Notes: a model not told the origin generated them from the letters alone. Shown: positions 16,414-25,403, counted from the stretch's first letter. The stretch is 33,096 nucleotides of DNA from JBKEDS01 sp047975545 (GCA_047975545.1 JBKEDS010000058.1:1-33096); one strand, 5' to 3'. Numbers and translations: made by a program.

Positions 16414-16944
16414 TTAATGCGCTTTATTAATTAAATTTATTTCTACGGCACCGGTTTCCTTTAGCAAACTTTCTAAGGCTTGGGTGCTACCATTAGCTTC
16501 AATTTCCATTAAAAAATGGTCGTCGGTTGTTCTTGGGTCGGGGTTTTCGGCTTTTTTAAAGGGCCACATCCTACTGCGCAAGTAAAAAGTAATTACCATT
16601 AAGTGCGCTGCAAAAAATACGGTAAGCTCGAACATAATTGGCACAAAGGCCGGCATGTTTTCTATATAACTAAAGCTTGGTTTACCGCCTATGTCCTGCG
16701 GCCAATCTTCAATCATGATAAAATTCATCATAACAATGGCAACCGTTAGGCCAATTAAGCCATATATAAAGGCCGTAATGGCTATTTTGGTAGGTGCCAA
16801 GCCCATGGCTTTGTCCAACCCGTGAACGGGAAATGGCGTATATATTTCCTCGATATGATAGTTTTCTGCCTTAACTTTTTTAACGGCCGACATTAGTACA
16901 TCATCATCGGTATAAATAGCGTGAATAACTTTTGAAGCTTCCAT
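16414..16944 (-). CDS. actD: Alternative complex III membrane subunit ActD (DUF3341)
   Basis: A 176-aa protein with the DUF3341 layout: a short N-terminal soluble domain (HAIYTDDDVLMSAVKKVK, IEEIYTPFPVHGLDKAMGL), two membrane helices (~58-78 and ~103-123), the conserved link WPQDIGGKPSFSYIENMPAFVPIMFE between them, and a C-terminal tail DDHFLMEIEA. In ACIII, ActD is a structural membrane subunit with no cofactor. Only 9 bp separate it from actC and 7 bp from actE. Confidence 0.94.
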   Translation of the reverse strand: MEASKVIHAIYTDDDVLMSAVKKVKAENYHIEEIYTPFPVHGLDKAMGLAPTKIAITAFIYGLIGLTVAIVMMNFIMIEDWPQDIGGKPSFSYIENMPAFVPIMFELTVFFAAHLMVITFYLRSRMWPFKKAENPDPRTTDDHFLMEIEANGSTQALESLLKETGAVEINLINKAH

Positions 16945-16953
16945 TGACTATGT

Positions 16954-18675
16954 TTAGTTTATTAATTTTTTAGCTTGTCCGGACCAATCGTCGCGCTCTG
17001 CCCTTCCGGGGAACGAGCCTGTAATGGAATCCAACAAGTCGTATTCTCGTTTTGTCATTTTGCTAACTTGCAGGAAGGTGTAAATACCAATGCTGTTGAG
17101 TACTTCTTCCATTTTTGGGCCAATACCGTTAATGTCCTGTAAGTTATCGGGGTTTTGGGTGGCAGTATCAAAAGCACCCAAGCTGCCCAATAAATCTTCC
17201 ACTTGTGCCGATTTATCTTGTATAAGCTGCGCCTCGGGAATTTCGTTTGCGCCCGAAGTCCTTGGGTCTGTTCCCGTGCCTACCAAACTTTTACCTGCTT
17301 CCCTTAAATTTTTATATTTTTCGCCAGACGATTTCAATATGGTTTTTACCTCGGCCTGTGCTATTACAGGGAATGTTCTGGCGTATAATAAGAACAATAC
17401 AAAGAAAAACCCAATAGTGCCGATAAAAATACCGATATCGACAAAAGTTGGCGAAAACATGGTCCATGACGATGGCAAATAATCGCGGTGCAACGAGGTT
17501 ACGATAATTACGAAACGCTCGAACCACATGCCTACGTTTACCACAATGGATATAAAGAAGGAGAACATAATGCTTGTGCGCAACTTTTTAAACCACATAA
17601 ACTGCGGCGAGAACACGTTGCAGGACATCATCATCCAATACGCCCAAGCATATGGTCCTGTTGCACGATTTAAAAAGGCATATTGTTCGTACTCCACGCC
17701 CGAATACCAAGCAATAAACAACTCGGTAATATAGGCTACGCCCACGATAGACCCCGTAATCATGATTACGATGTTCATCAATTCTATATGTTGTAATGTA
17801 ATATAATCTTCCAAATTACACACTTTACGCATAATAATAAGCAGTGTGTTTACCATGGCAAATCCCGAGAATACCGCACCCGCAACAAAGTATGGTGGGA
17901 ATATGGTGGTATGCCATCCGGGAATAACCGAAGTAGCAAAGTCGAACGATACAATGGTATGCACCGAAAGTACCAAGGGCGTAGCCAAACCGGCCAATAC
18001 CAAGGATACTTCCTCGAAACGTTGCCAATCTTTGGCACGACCGGACCAACCAAAACTTAATAATGAATATATTTTCTTTTGAAAGGGTTTAATAGCCCTG
18101 TCTCTTAGCATAGCAAAATCGGGCAACAAGCCTGTCCACCAGAACACCAACGACACCGATAGATATGTTGAAATGGCAAATACGTCCCAAAGCAGGGGCG
18201 AGTTAAAGTTAACCCAAAGCGACCCAAATTGGTTTGGTATTGGCAACACCCAATAACCCAACCACGGACGCCCCATGTGGATAATAGGGAACAATCCCGC
18301 CTGAACCACCGAGAAAATGGTCATGGCCTCGGCCGAGCGGTTAATGGCCATCCTCCATTTTTGGCGGAACAATAACAGTACCGCCGAAATAAGCGTTCCC
18401 GCGTGGCCAATACCTACCCACCACACAAAGTTGGTAATATCCCAGGCCCAACCTACGGTTTTATTTAAACCCCAAGTTCCTATACCCGTGGCTATGGTAT
18501 AAATAATACATCCTAACCCCCAAAGAAAGGCTACAAGTGAAATACTAAAAACAATCCACCATTGTTTGTTTGCTTTTCCTTCTACCGGACGAGCCACATC
18601 CACCGTAACATCGTGGTACGACTTTTCGCCTGTAACTAAGGGTCTTCTAATAGGTGCTTCGTAATGAGACGCCAT
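16954..18675 (-). CDS. actC: Alternative complex III quinol-oxidising membrane subunit ActC (NrfD-like) with C-terminal HhH domain
   Basis: A 573-aa protein. Residues ~45-455 form the NrfD/PsrC-type bundle of about ten helices, with typical stretches WVGIGHAGTLISAVLLLFRQ and FPIIHMGRPW. In the family, ActC binds menaquinol and delivers its electrons to the Fe-S clusters of ActB. The odd part is the C-terminus. After a polar linker (~456-510), residues ~512-573 read LQDINGIGPKMEEVLNSIGI, then YTFLQVSKMT and DWSGQAKKLIN, a helix-hairpin-helix of the kind usually seen in nucleic-acid-binding or ribosomal L21-like add-on domains. It is in frame with no sign of a frameshift. Whether the tail binds anything is unknown. 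Confidence 0.94.
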   Translation of the reverse strand: MASHYEAPIRRPLVTGEKSYHDVTVDVARPVEGKANKQWWIVFSISLVAFLWGLGCIIYTIATGIGTWGLNKTVGWAWDITNFVWWVGIGHAGTLISAVLLLFRQKWRMAINRSAEAMTIFSVVQAGLFPIIHMGRPWLGYWVLPIPNQFGSLWVNFNSPLLWDVFAISTYLSVSLVFWWTGLLPDFAMLRDRAIKPFQKKIYSLLSFGWSGRAKDWQRFEEVSLVLAGLATPLVLSVHTIVSFDFATSVIPGWHTTIFPPYFVAGAVFSGFAMVNTLLIIMRKVCNLEDYITLQHIELMNIVIMITGSIVGVAYITELFIAWYSGVEYEQYAFLNRATGPYAWAYWMMMSCNVFSPQFMWFKKLRTSIMFSFFISIVVNVGMWFERFVIIVTSLHRDYLPSSWTMFSPTFVDIGIFIGTIGFFFVLFLLYARTFPVIAQAEVKTILKSSGEKYKNLREAGKSLVGTGTDPRTSGANEIPEAQLIQDKSAQVEDLLGSLGAFDTATQNPDNLQDINGIGPKMEEVLNSIGIYTFLQVSKMTKREYDLLDSITGSFPGRAERDDWSGQAKKLIN

Positions 18676-18703
18676 AATTATATAATTGATTCTTTAATTA
18701 GAT

Positions 18704-21700
18704 TTATGCTTCGGTTGTATTTCTCACTTTGGTTTGATAGATTACGTTAGGTTTTGTACCTACGTGCTCTAATAAGTGATACATACGGTTATTTTCGTTA
18801 AGTTTTGCTACTTGGCTTTCCTTATCGTTAACGTCGCCAAATATCATGGCACCGCTACTACAAGCTGCCGAACATGCGGTTTGGAAATCGCCGTCTTTAA
18901 TAGCTCGGCCATCGCGCTTGGCATCCAAAATTGTTTTTTGCGTCATTTGGATACACATTGAACATTTTTCCATAACACCACGGGAGCGTACCACAACATC
19001 GGGGTTTAGTACCATACGGCCCAAATCGTCGTTCATGTGGTAATCAAACTCGTCGTTTCCGTTATATAAGAACCAATTGAAACGACGTACTTTATACGGA
19101 CAGTTGTTAGCGCAGTAACGTGTACCCACGCAACGGTTGTACGCCATGTGGTTTTGCCCTTGTCGGCCGTGCGATGTTGCCGCAACCGGACAAACTGTTT
19201 CGCAAGGCGCATGGTTACAGTGCTGGCACATTACGGGTTGGAATGCTACTTGCGGGTTATCGGAAGGATGTTCCATTTCGCCAAAACCGCCCAAAGAGCC
19301 TTTATCGCCAAACAAGCCTGAAAAGCCTTCTTTTTTGGCATCGTCTTCTTCAAACGTAGTATCGGACGAGTAATATCTATCAATACGCAACCAGTGCATA
19401 TCGCGGCTACGGCGTACTTCTTCCTTACCTACAACCGGAACGTTGTTTTCGGCATGGCAAGCAATTACGCAAGCGCCACAACCCGTACAAGCGTTTAGGT
19501 CTATGGATAAGTTAAAGTGGTGGCCTATGGTTCTATCAAATTCGTCCCATAAATCAACATCCGGGGATGTTACAGGGGTTTCTTGGTGGTTTAACGATAC
19601 CATTGGCATCGCGTTCCAATATTGCTTGTCCTTGGTATTGAAAATTTCCAAGGTGGTTTCCTTAACAATATCGCCACGCCCCATTAGGGTATTGTGCAAC
19701 TGTACACAGGCAAATTCGTGCATACCGCCCGTAGCCTCAATAGTTACGTTTTGTACGGTATTAAAATTATGGTATAATTGGTAGGCGTTAACACCCGTTT
19801 GCATTTCCGTTTTTAAGCCTTTGGTTTTTCCGTAGCCAAATGCCATACCAACCGAACCTTTTGCCTGCCCCGGCTGAATGATTACGGGAACGGTAATAGT
19901 TGTGCCGTTAGCCGTTACATTGGCATAGCTGCCGTTTAATGCGCCTGTGGCTTCGTGCGTATTGGTTAAGCCCAAAGCATCGGCATCGGCTTGGGAAACG
20001 GTTAAATAGTTATCCCAAGAGGTTCTGGTAATAGGATCCGGAAACTCCTGTAACCAAGGGTTATTGGCCTGTTGGCCATCGCCCATACCTACTTTGGTGT
20101 ATAGGGTAAGCTCCAAACCTTCACTTTTAGCGGATTCTGCCAATTTTCTTGCCGCAATATCCGAAGGAATCGGCATAAGGTCTATTGTTGTGGCAACCGA
20201 TTTGTTGCTATTCCCGGCTACCGGACCTGAACCTTTGGCTGAGCCTGTGGTAATGGTTTGGGTAGTTGTGGTGGTTTTGTATTCGTCCTTATCTTCATCC
20301 TTAATGCCAACCCCTACGGCCACATCGTGGATAATACCGCCAACCCAAGTGCGTTTCTTTTTATCCTGTAATTCGGTAGTTGTGGTTTCAATGGTTTTTG
20401 TTGCATTTTTTTCTGAAGAAGATGAAGAGCCATTGGCACCGCCTAATCCGTTAGCGCTGCCCGAACCAACCGCAAACACGCCATCGTGAAGGGCTTGGTT
20501 AAACGAACTGCCACCCAATACGGATGCGTTCCATGTTTCTTTTATGTAATTGTGATACGTGCTATCGTTACCAATCCATTTCAACAAAGCGTCTTGGAAT
20601 TGTCGGGTATCAAATAGCGGACGGATAGTAGGCTGTATTAAGCCGTAATGTCCGTTTTTAATTTCAACATCGCCCCAAGACTCTAAATAGTGTGGCGCTG
20701 CTGCAATATATTGTGCCTCGGATGATGTTTCATCGGCTTTCATTGAAAACGCAACTGACAATTCCGTTTTTGATAAGCCTTCGGCAAAATCGGCCGCATT
20801 GGCCAATGTATACAATGGGTTAACGCCGCTCATGATAATGGCGCTTACCTTGCCGGCTTTCATATCGGCAACCAAATTGGCTACCACTTTATCGCTACCT
20901 TGTCGTGTTTTTACGGTTGTTTGCGGATTGAAGGCCTTACTTGCCAAAAATTCGTTTATGCCCAATACAACGTTTTGCGCATTAACATCCTGCAAGCCCG
21001 TTACCACAACGGCCGAACTTCCTGCTTTTTTTATTTGTGAAGCAGCGTTTGCTACGGCAGCTTCTACAGTTTCCGATAATCCGTTTACGGTTACGTTTTG
21101 CCCCGTTACCAAACTGTACAATTTGGCCAATACCAATTTTTGTTGGTTTGGTGTTACGGGTACGCGCTTATCGGCATTAGCCCCGGTTAAGGACATATTG
21201 GACTCGAACTGGATATGGCGCGACATTTTTCCGTTTTGCGGAATTCGGTTTTTGGCATACCCGGTATCGAAACCACCGCCTTGCCAATCGCCCAAGAAAT
21301 CGGCACCAACCGACACAATAGTCTGGGCTTTGGTAAAGTCGTAATCGGCCAACCCACGCACGCCGTATCTGGCTTGGTAGGCATCCAACGCTGCAGATTC
21401 CGAAACGGCATCATAAACAACATGGTTTACATTACCGTATTTGGCTTTAAATTCCGCAATTAATTTATTGGTGGACGGGCTGGCAAAAGTTTGTGTTAAC
21501 AACACAATTTCCTTATTTGCTGCAGCTAATTCTGTTAATTTTTTAGTGGTTTCGGCATCAAACGTTTCCCAAGAAATGGCTTCGCCCGCTTTTCTCGGCC
21601 CTTGTACCCTTAAACTGTCATACAAGCCCAAGACTGAAGCATTAACCCTTGCATTGGCACTACCATTGGCGCTTGCCAAAGCATTGTTTTCTATTTTTAT

Positions 21701-22054
21701 GGGACGCCCTTCACGGGTTTTTACCAAAACACTGGCAAAATCGAACCCGTCCGCAATTGTTGTTGCATAATAGTTAGCTACGCCCGGGATAATTACATCC
21801 GGTTGCACTACATAAGGAATTGCTTTTTTTACGGGCCCTTCGCAAGCTGCCAACGAAGCGGCGGCTGTTGTAAAACCAACGTACTTTAAAAAGTCGCGTC
21901 GCGTTGTGGAAGTTGCGCCCAATGTATCCTTATCGCCTAAAAACTCATCGGTAGGAATTTCGGACACAAACTCGTTATGCTTTAGCGTCTCAACAACAGA
22001 GCTATTGTTGTTTAGCTCTTCAACACTTTTCCAGTATTTCTTGTTTGATGACAT
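18704..22054 (-). CDS. actB: Alternative complex III iron-sulfur subunit ActB (molybdopterin-like plus ferredoxin-like domains)
   Basis: An 1116-aa two-domain protein. The N-terminus has a twin-arginine signal TTRRDFLKYVGFTTAAASL (R52-R53) followed by a lipobox-like LAAC (C71). Residues ~80-800 resemble a molybdopterin oxidoreductase, which in ActB carries no molybdenum cofactor. The C-terminal ferredoxin-like domain has cysteine groups CTGCGACVIAC (~854), CQHCNHAPCETVC (~941), CVGTRYCANNC (~975), CSMC (~1031) and CSAAC (~1058), fitting the [4Fe-4S]/[3Fe-4S] set of ACIII. Residues ~530-622 are a low-complexity Gly/Ser/Asn/Thr/Lys insert. It accepts electrons from ActC quinol oxidation and passes them to ActA hemes. 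Confidence 0.96.
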   Translation of the reverse strand: MSSNKKYWKSVEELNNNSSVVETLKHNEFVSEIPTDEFLGDKDTLGATSTTRRDFLKYVGFTTAAASLAACEGPVKKAIPYVVQPDVIIPGVANYYATTIADGFDFASVLVKTREGRPIKIENNALASANGSANARVNASVLGLYDSLRVQGPRKAGEAISWETFDAETTKKLTELAAANKEIVLLTQTFASPSTNKLIAEFKAKYGNVNHVVYDAVSESAALDAYQARYGVRGLADYDFTKAQTIVSVGADFLGDWQGGGFDTGYAKNRIPQNGKMSRHIQFESNMSLTGANADKRVPVTPNQQKLVLAKLYSLVTGQNVTVNGLSETVEAAVANAASQIKKAGSSAVVVTGLQDVNAQNVVLGINEFLASKAFNPQTTVKTRQGSDKVVANLVADMKAGKVSAIIMSGVNPLYTLANAADFAEGLSKTELSVAFSMKADETSSEAQYIAAAPHYLESWGDVEIKNGHYGLIQPTIRPLFDTRQFQDALLKWIGNDSTYHNYIKETWNASVLGGSSFNQALHDGVFAVGSGSANGLGGANGSSSSSEKNATKTIETTTTELQDKKKRTWVGGIIHDVAVGVGIKDEDKDEYKTTTTTQTITTGSAKGSGPVAGNSNKSVATTIDLMPIPSDIAARKLAESAKSEGLELTLYTKVGMGDGQQANNPWLQEFPDPITRTSWDNYLTVSQADADALGLTNTHEATGALNGSYANVTANGTTITVPVIIQPGQAKGSVGMAFGYGKTKGLKTEMQTGVNAYQLYHNFNTVQNVTIEATGGMHEFACVQLHNTLMGRGDIVKETTLEIFNTKDKQYWNAMPMVSLNHQETPVTSPDVDLWDEFDRTIGHHFNLSIDLNACTGCGACVIACHAENNVPVVGKEEVRRSRDMHWLRIDRYYSSDTTFEEDDAKKEGFSGLFGDKGSLGGFGEMEHPSDNPQVAFQPVMCQHCNHAPCETVCPVAATSHGRQGQNHMAYNRCVGTRYCANNCPYKVRRFNWFLYNGNDEFDYHMNDDLGRMVLNPDVVVRSRGVMEKCSMCIQMTQKTILDAKRDGRAIKDGDFQTACSAACSSGAMIFGDVNDKESQVAKLNENNRMYHLLEHVGTKPNVIYQTKVRNTTEA

Positions 22055-22084
22055 ATTATATAATTGAATTACTTCTTGTTAATA

Positions 22085-23380
22085 TTAATAGTGGCATTTA
22101 CCACACTCTAATCCGCCCATTTGCGCTACGGTAAGCTTATCTACACCGTATTTTTTGGACAATTCTTCGTGAATTTTGGCATAATAGGCATTATCTTCTA
22201 CCTTAACGTTCGTGGTCCTGTGGCAATCTACGCACCACCCCATTGTTAGGGACGAATATTGGTACATAACTTCCATTTCCTCCACCGGGCCGTGACACGT
22301 TTGGCACTCCAAGCCGGCAACCGAAACGTGTTGCGAGTGGTTGTAATATACAAAATCGGGCAAGTTGTGTATGCGTACCCATTTAACAGGCTTAGGCTCG
22401 CCCGTGTAGGCTTGGTCCTCGTCGCTCCAGCCTACGGCATCGTAAAGTTTTTTAATTTCGCCATCGTAAAATTCTTTAGAGTGCTCGGCCGTTGTTTCGC
22501 CATTATACTCGTAAATAGATTTGTGGCAGTTCATACATACGTTAAGCGAAGGAATACCCGATGTTTTGCTAACCCTTGCAGACGAGTGGCAATATTTACA
22601 GTCGATACCGTTATCGCCGGCATGTATTTTATGTGAAAAGTGAATAGGTTGAACAGGCTGATACCCTTGGTCCACGCCTATTTGCATGAAATAGCCGTAC
22701 ACAAAATAAGCACTGGCCAACAACAGGAAAATAGCGGACACCAATAGTAAAAACTGATTTTTAACAAAGGCTTTCCAAAGCGGCAGCCCCGATTTTCCTT
22801 CGGGAAGCTCGATGTTTTGGGCAGCGGCAAAGCGGCGTAATGTTTTATTGACCAAGAACAACCCATAAGCCAATAACACAAATAGTATGGCCAAGGCCGT
22901 TAAAATAACATTATTGCTAAATGTACCGGTAGTAGCTCCTGTTTCGGCAACAGCAGTAGTAGCGGCTGCTGCGGCAGGTGCTTCGGCTTTTTCTTCGGCT
23001 GTATAGGCTAAAATATTATCGATATCCTCATCGGACAACTGTGGAAAAGCCGTCATGGGGGCTTGCGCATATTCTTCATATACTTTATTGGCATACGCAT
23101 CGCCCGATTTTATTAGTCCGGCACTGTTTTTAATCCAAGCATGCAACCAAGCTTTGTCCAAGCCTTGGTCGTCGGCCAAACGCTGTTCAACATGGCGTAA
23201 AGCGGGCCCCGTCATTTTTTTATCTAATTGGTGACAAGCGGCACAATTGGTGTTGAATAATGCTTTTCCTTTTGCTGGATCGCCTCCCTGGGCAGAAATA
23301 GAGGTTGAAAACGCTAATAAAATAATTAAGCTTAAACCAAGAAGGTTCTTACTTAATGTACGGTGAATCACCTTTTTCAT
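22085..23380 (-). CDS. actA: Alternative complex III multiheme cytochrome c subunit ActA
   Basis: A 431-aa protein, first gene of the operon. Signal peptide ~1-30, then a class I cytochrome c domain with CAACH (46-50), an Ala-rich linker, two hydrophobic helices (~157-178 and ~208-231), and a pentaheme domain with CKYCH (261), CMNCH (282), CQTCH (359), CVDCH (383) and CGKCH (426). The last heme motif ends one residue before the C-terminus. That makes six c-type heme sites, i.e. the pentaheme ActA core plus an N-terminal monoheme domain. It acts as the periplasmic electron wire of ACIII. The upstream gap to the divergent SPOR gene holds promoter candidates. Confidence 0.96.
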   Translation of the reverse strand: MKKVIHRTLSKNLLGLSLIILLAFSTSISAQGGDPAKGKALFNTNCAACHQLDKKMTGPALRHVEQRLADDQGLDKAWLHAWIKNSAGLIKSGDAYANKVYEEYAQAPMTAFPQLSDEDIDNILAYTAEEKAEAPAAAAATTAVAETGATTGTFSNNVILTALAILFVLLAYGLFLVNKTLRRFAAAQNIELPEGKSGLPLWKAFVKNQFLLLVSAIFLLLASAYFVYGYFMQIGVDQGYQPVQPIHFSHKIHAGDNGIDCKYCHSSARVSKTSGIPSLNVCMNCHKSIYEYNGETTAEHSKEFYDGEIKKLYDAVGWSDEDQAYTGEPKPVKWVRIHNLPDFVYYNHSQHVSVAGLECQTCHGPVEEMEVMYQYSSLTMGWCVDCHRTTNVKVEDNAYYAKIHEELSKKYGVDKLTVAQMGGLECGKCHY

Positions 23381-23462
23381 ATTGTTGGCTATATTAACTT
23401 CTTAACTTTTGTGGTACGGTTTTTATTGACTAAAACTAAAACCGCAGTTATAAAATCTCTCG

Positions 23463-23470
23463 CAAAAGTA
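23463..23470 (-). promoter_or_regulatory. Candidate act operon -7 promoter element
   Basis: The minus strand reads TACTTTTG, matching TAnnTTTG, 82 bp before the actA start. No TTG at the expected -33 distance is visible, so support is moderate. Confidence 0.4.
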
Positions 23471-23568
23471 ATATTTAATGTGGATTTTGGAAATGTTATA
23501 TAAGTGTTAAAGGTTAATTTATATCTGTTCTAAATAATAAAAACAACCAAACTTTAGTTAATAAGGTA

Positions 23569-23576
23569 TACATTTG
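23569..23576 (+). promoter_or_regulatory. Candidate -7 promoter element for the SPOR-domain gene
   Basis: TACATTTG matches TAnnTTTG and lies 19 bp before the ATG at 23596, implying a very short leader. No good -33 TTG is seen. Confidence 0.45.
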
Positions 23577-23595
23577 CAAAACAATCTATTTAAAA

Positions 23596-23994
23596 ATGAA
23601 ATTATTGAATTTGAAAATCACACTTTTAAGCATTTTTGGCTACCTTATTTCCTTGCAATTTTGCCATGCCCAACAAGGCCATATTACCATAAACCAAGAC
23701 AGCAGGTTACCCGAATTGCTGAATTTGAAAAAAGAAATGACCGAAGACGATACCGATAGGTATAAAATACAAATTTACAGCGGCAACAGCCGGAACAGTG
23801 CCTATGGCGCCGAAACCAATTTTAAATCGGCTTTTCCCTACACAAAAACAATCGTGGTTTACGAAGAACCCAACTTTAAAACTTGGGTAGGGAATTACAG
23901 GACTAAAATTGAAGCCGATAGGGATTTTAAAAAGATTAAGGAAAAATTTAGTAGCGCCTTAATTTTTAAGCCTAAAAAAAATACAGCCCAGTAA
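23596..23994 (+). CDS. Exported SPOR-domain protein
   Basis: A 132-aa protein with a signal peptide (~1-25, ending FCHAQQ). Residues ~55-126 form a SPOR domain: DRYKIQIYSGNSRNSAYGA, a second strand KTIVVYEEPNFKTWVGNYRT, then IEADRDFKKIKEKFSSALIF. SPOR domains bind denuded peptidoglycan at septa or envelope sites. The protein is nearly a stand-alone SPOR module, smaller than division SPOR proteins and without a membrane anchor, so it is probably periplasmic. It is transcribed divergently from actA and closed by the terminator at 24001-24027. Confidence 0.9.
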   Translation: MKLLNLKITLLSIFGYLISLQFCHAQQGHITINQDSRLPELLNLKKEMTEDDTDRYKIQIYSGNSRNSAYGAETNFKSAFPYTKTIVVYEEPNFKTWVGNYRTKIEADRDFKKIKEKFSSALIFKPKKNTAQ

Positions 23995-24000
23995 AAACAA

Positions 24001-24027
24001 AAGCCCGAAAAAATCGGGCTTTTTTTA
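24001..24027 (+). terminator. Intrinsic terminator after the SPOR-domain gene
   Basis: Perfect arms AAGCCCGA (24001-24008) and TCGGGCTT (24014-24021) are followed by a T8 run. An A-rich left side means it can also serve the convergent gene ending at 24048. Confidence 0.93.
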
Positions 24028-24047
24028 TTAAGCTTATCGTTTTTGGC

Positions 24048-24749
24048 TTAGTCGATTATAACTTTTTTAACAAGCGTGCCTTCATCTGTATCGACGGTAG
24101 CAAAATACAAGCCTTTGGGCAAGTTTTCCACATTTATTTTGCCATAAGCAGTAGTATTTAAAACTTGCTTGCCCAACACGTTAATTATAGCTACGCTTTT
24201 AATTTTAATAGCGTTATTCTGTTGTATTACTAAAAATTTACTTGCCGGATTGGGATAAATTTTTACATGCTTATCCAAAAACGCTGTAACGCTTAGGGTA
24301 ACGTCGCTTTGTACATCGCCGGACAAAATACCATTGGCACTTGTTAAGGTACCGCCACAGGAATTACTTGTATCGGCGGTATTTTCAACCCAAGTTCCAA
24401 GTGTTAAGTCGGGCGGATTGGGGTATGCTGCTGTGGTATTATAGTACAGCGTAAACTCATAATTTGCAGGATCGTTACCCGGGTCCAACTGAATTTCCCA
24501 ACGGGTATTAACTGTATTCCAAATAATACGAACGTTACAAACGCCCGAAGGACAATTGGGGTAACCGGAACTTTCGTAGGTGTTTCGCACAACACCGCTA
24601 TCGGTAATAGTTCCGGTATTGTTTAGGGTGTAGTTTGTGGAATTATCCTCGGAAGTCTTCAAGTTGTCCGGACAACCATTAAATGTAATTTGAGCATGCA
24701 GCGCAATGGTAGTCGCGCACACAAAAAGGAGCATGGTAACTTTTTTCAT
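24048..24749 (-). CDS. Secreted protein with type IX sorting C-terminal domain
   Basis: A 233-aa protein. Signal peptide ~1-19 (MKKVTMLLFVCATTIALHA). The C-terminal ~75 residues form a canonical T9SS type A sorting domain: VKIYPNPASKFLVI, then IKSVAIINVLGKQVL, then LPKGLYFATV and the terminal VKKVIID. The T9SS exports such proteins across the outer membrane and usually removes the domain. The mature part (~20-155) is rich in Asn, Thr, Cys and Gly (four or more cysteines, e.g. CPSGVCNV) and looks like a beta-rich extracellular module; I do not recognise it. It follows the tail-collar gene by 25 bp on the same strand, so the two are probably cotranscribed. Confidence 0.92.
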   Translation of the reverse strand: MKKVTMLLFVCATTIALHAQITFNGCPDNLKTSEDNSTNYTLNNTGTITDSGVVRNTYESSGYPNCPSGVCNVRIIWNTVNTRWEIQLDPGNDPANYEFTLYYNTTAAYPNPPDLTLGTWVENTADTSNSCGGTLTSANGILSGDVQSDVTLSVTAFLDKHVKIYPNPASKFLVIQQNNAIKIKSVAIINVLGKQVLNTTAYGKINVENLPKGLYFATVDTDEGTLVKKVIID

Positions 24750-24774
24750 TTTATGTAAAATTTGGGGTTAATAT

Positions 24775-25359
24775 TTATGGTCGAGATGGATAAATCCCTT
24801 GAAGCGCAATAATAAAATTAACCGTTTGGTAAGGCTGCATGTTGTTTACTGGCTGCCCGCCTCCCGTATTGCTAATCATATTCGATTTCATGGTGGTATT
24901 GGCTGCCGCGTTGGAATATTCCTTATCCAGAGCTTTAGTTCCTGCCGGCAGGTTATTGGTTGGAACTGCTTGGGTACCATCTTCAACTACCGCATTAACC
25001 GTGTGCGAATGCGAAGGCATTTGGTTAATAGATAGCGTATTGGTTTCCGTGCCGCTTTTTTCGCCTAAAACCCTTGTGGTTAAACCCGGACCGCTACCCG
25101 CATGTACGGGTACACGCCCCTGTAAATCGGGCAGTGCAAAAGTGGTTTGGCCATTACCGCCATAAGTTGTTCCCAACAAGGAAAACAAAGCCTGGTTTTG
25201 GTTTATTGACAAGAGTTGTCCATTACACAACGCCCAACCGTTTGGAGCAAAATTTCCGGCGAACATTCTAATTTCGCCGATGTAAGGGTCTTGGGAAAAA
25301 GATAGGTTACTGAATAATAACGATGCGAAGACGCATAACAACGTAATTTTTTGTTTCAT
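24775..25359 (-). CDS. Exported phage tail-collar-domain protein (microcystin-dependent-protein type)
   Basis: A 194-aa protein with a signal peptide (~1-22). Residues ~25-85 are a phage tail collar domain: YIGEIRMFAGNFAPNGWALC, NGQLLSINQNQALFSLLGTT, YGG, TFALPDLQGRVPVH. A glycine-rich C-terminal region with MPSHSHTV and a final NFIIALQGIYPSRP follows, the usual end of this family. Such proteins are common as single genes outside prophages and their function is unclear. Neighbouring genes include no other phage structural gene, so I do not call a prophage. Unlike its neighbour it lacks a T9SS sorting tail. Confidence 0.9.
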   Translation of the reverse strand: MKQKITLLCVFASLLFSNLSFSQDPYIGEIRMFAGNFAPNGWALCNGQLLSINQNQALFSLLGTTYGGNGQTTFALPDLQGRVPVHAGSGPGLTTRVLGEKSGTETNTLSINQMPSHSHTVNAVVEDGTQAVPTNNLPAGTKALDKEYSNAAANTTMKSNMISNTGGGQPVNNMQPYQTVNFIIALQGIYPSRP

Positions 25360-25403
25360 GGTTAAGTTTGTTTAAAAATTTGGGTATGGTGAAGGTATAA
25401 AAA

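Noticed and set aside
16954..17140. Separate DNA-repair HhH gene downstream of actC
   Set aside because: The domain is in frame with ActC with no intervening stop or start signal, so it is a fusion rather than a gene.
20799..21344. Long plus-strand ORF (181 aa) opposite actB, and another at 20064-20489
   Set aside because: Antisense to the strongly supported actB frame; composition follows actB third positions and no domain motif is visible.
24775..25359. Prophage, suggested by the tail-collar domain
   Set aside because: No capsid, portal, terminase or tail genes nearby; the protein has a signal peptide and sits among housekeeping genes.
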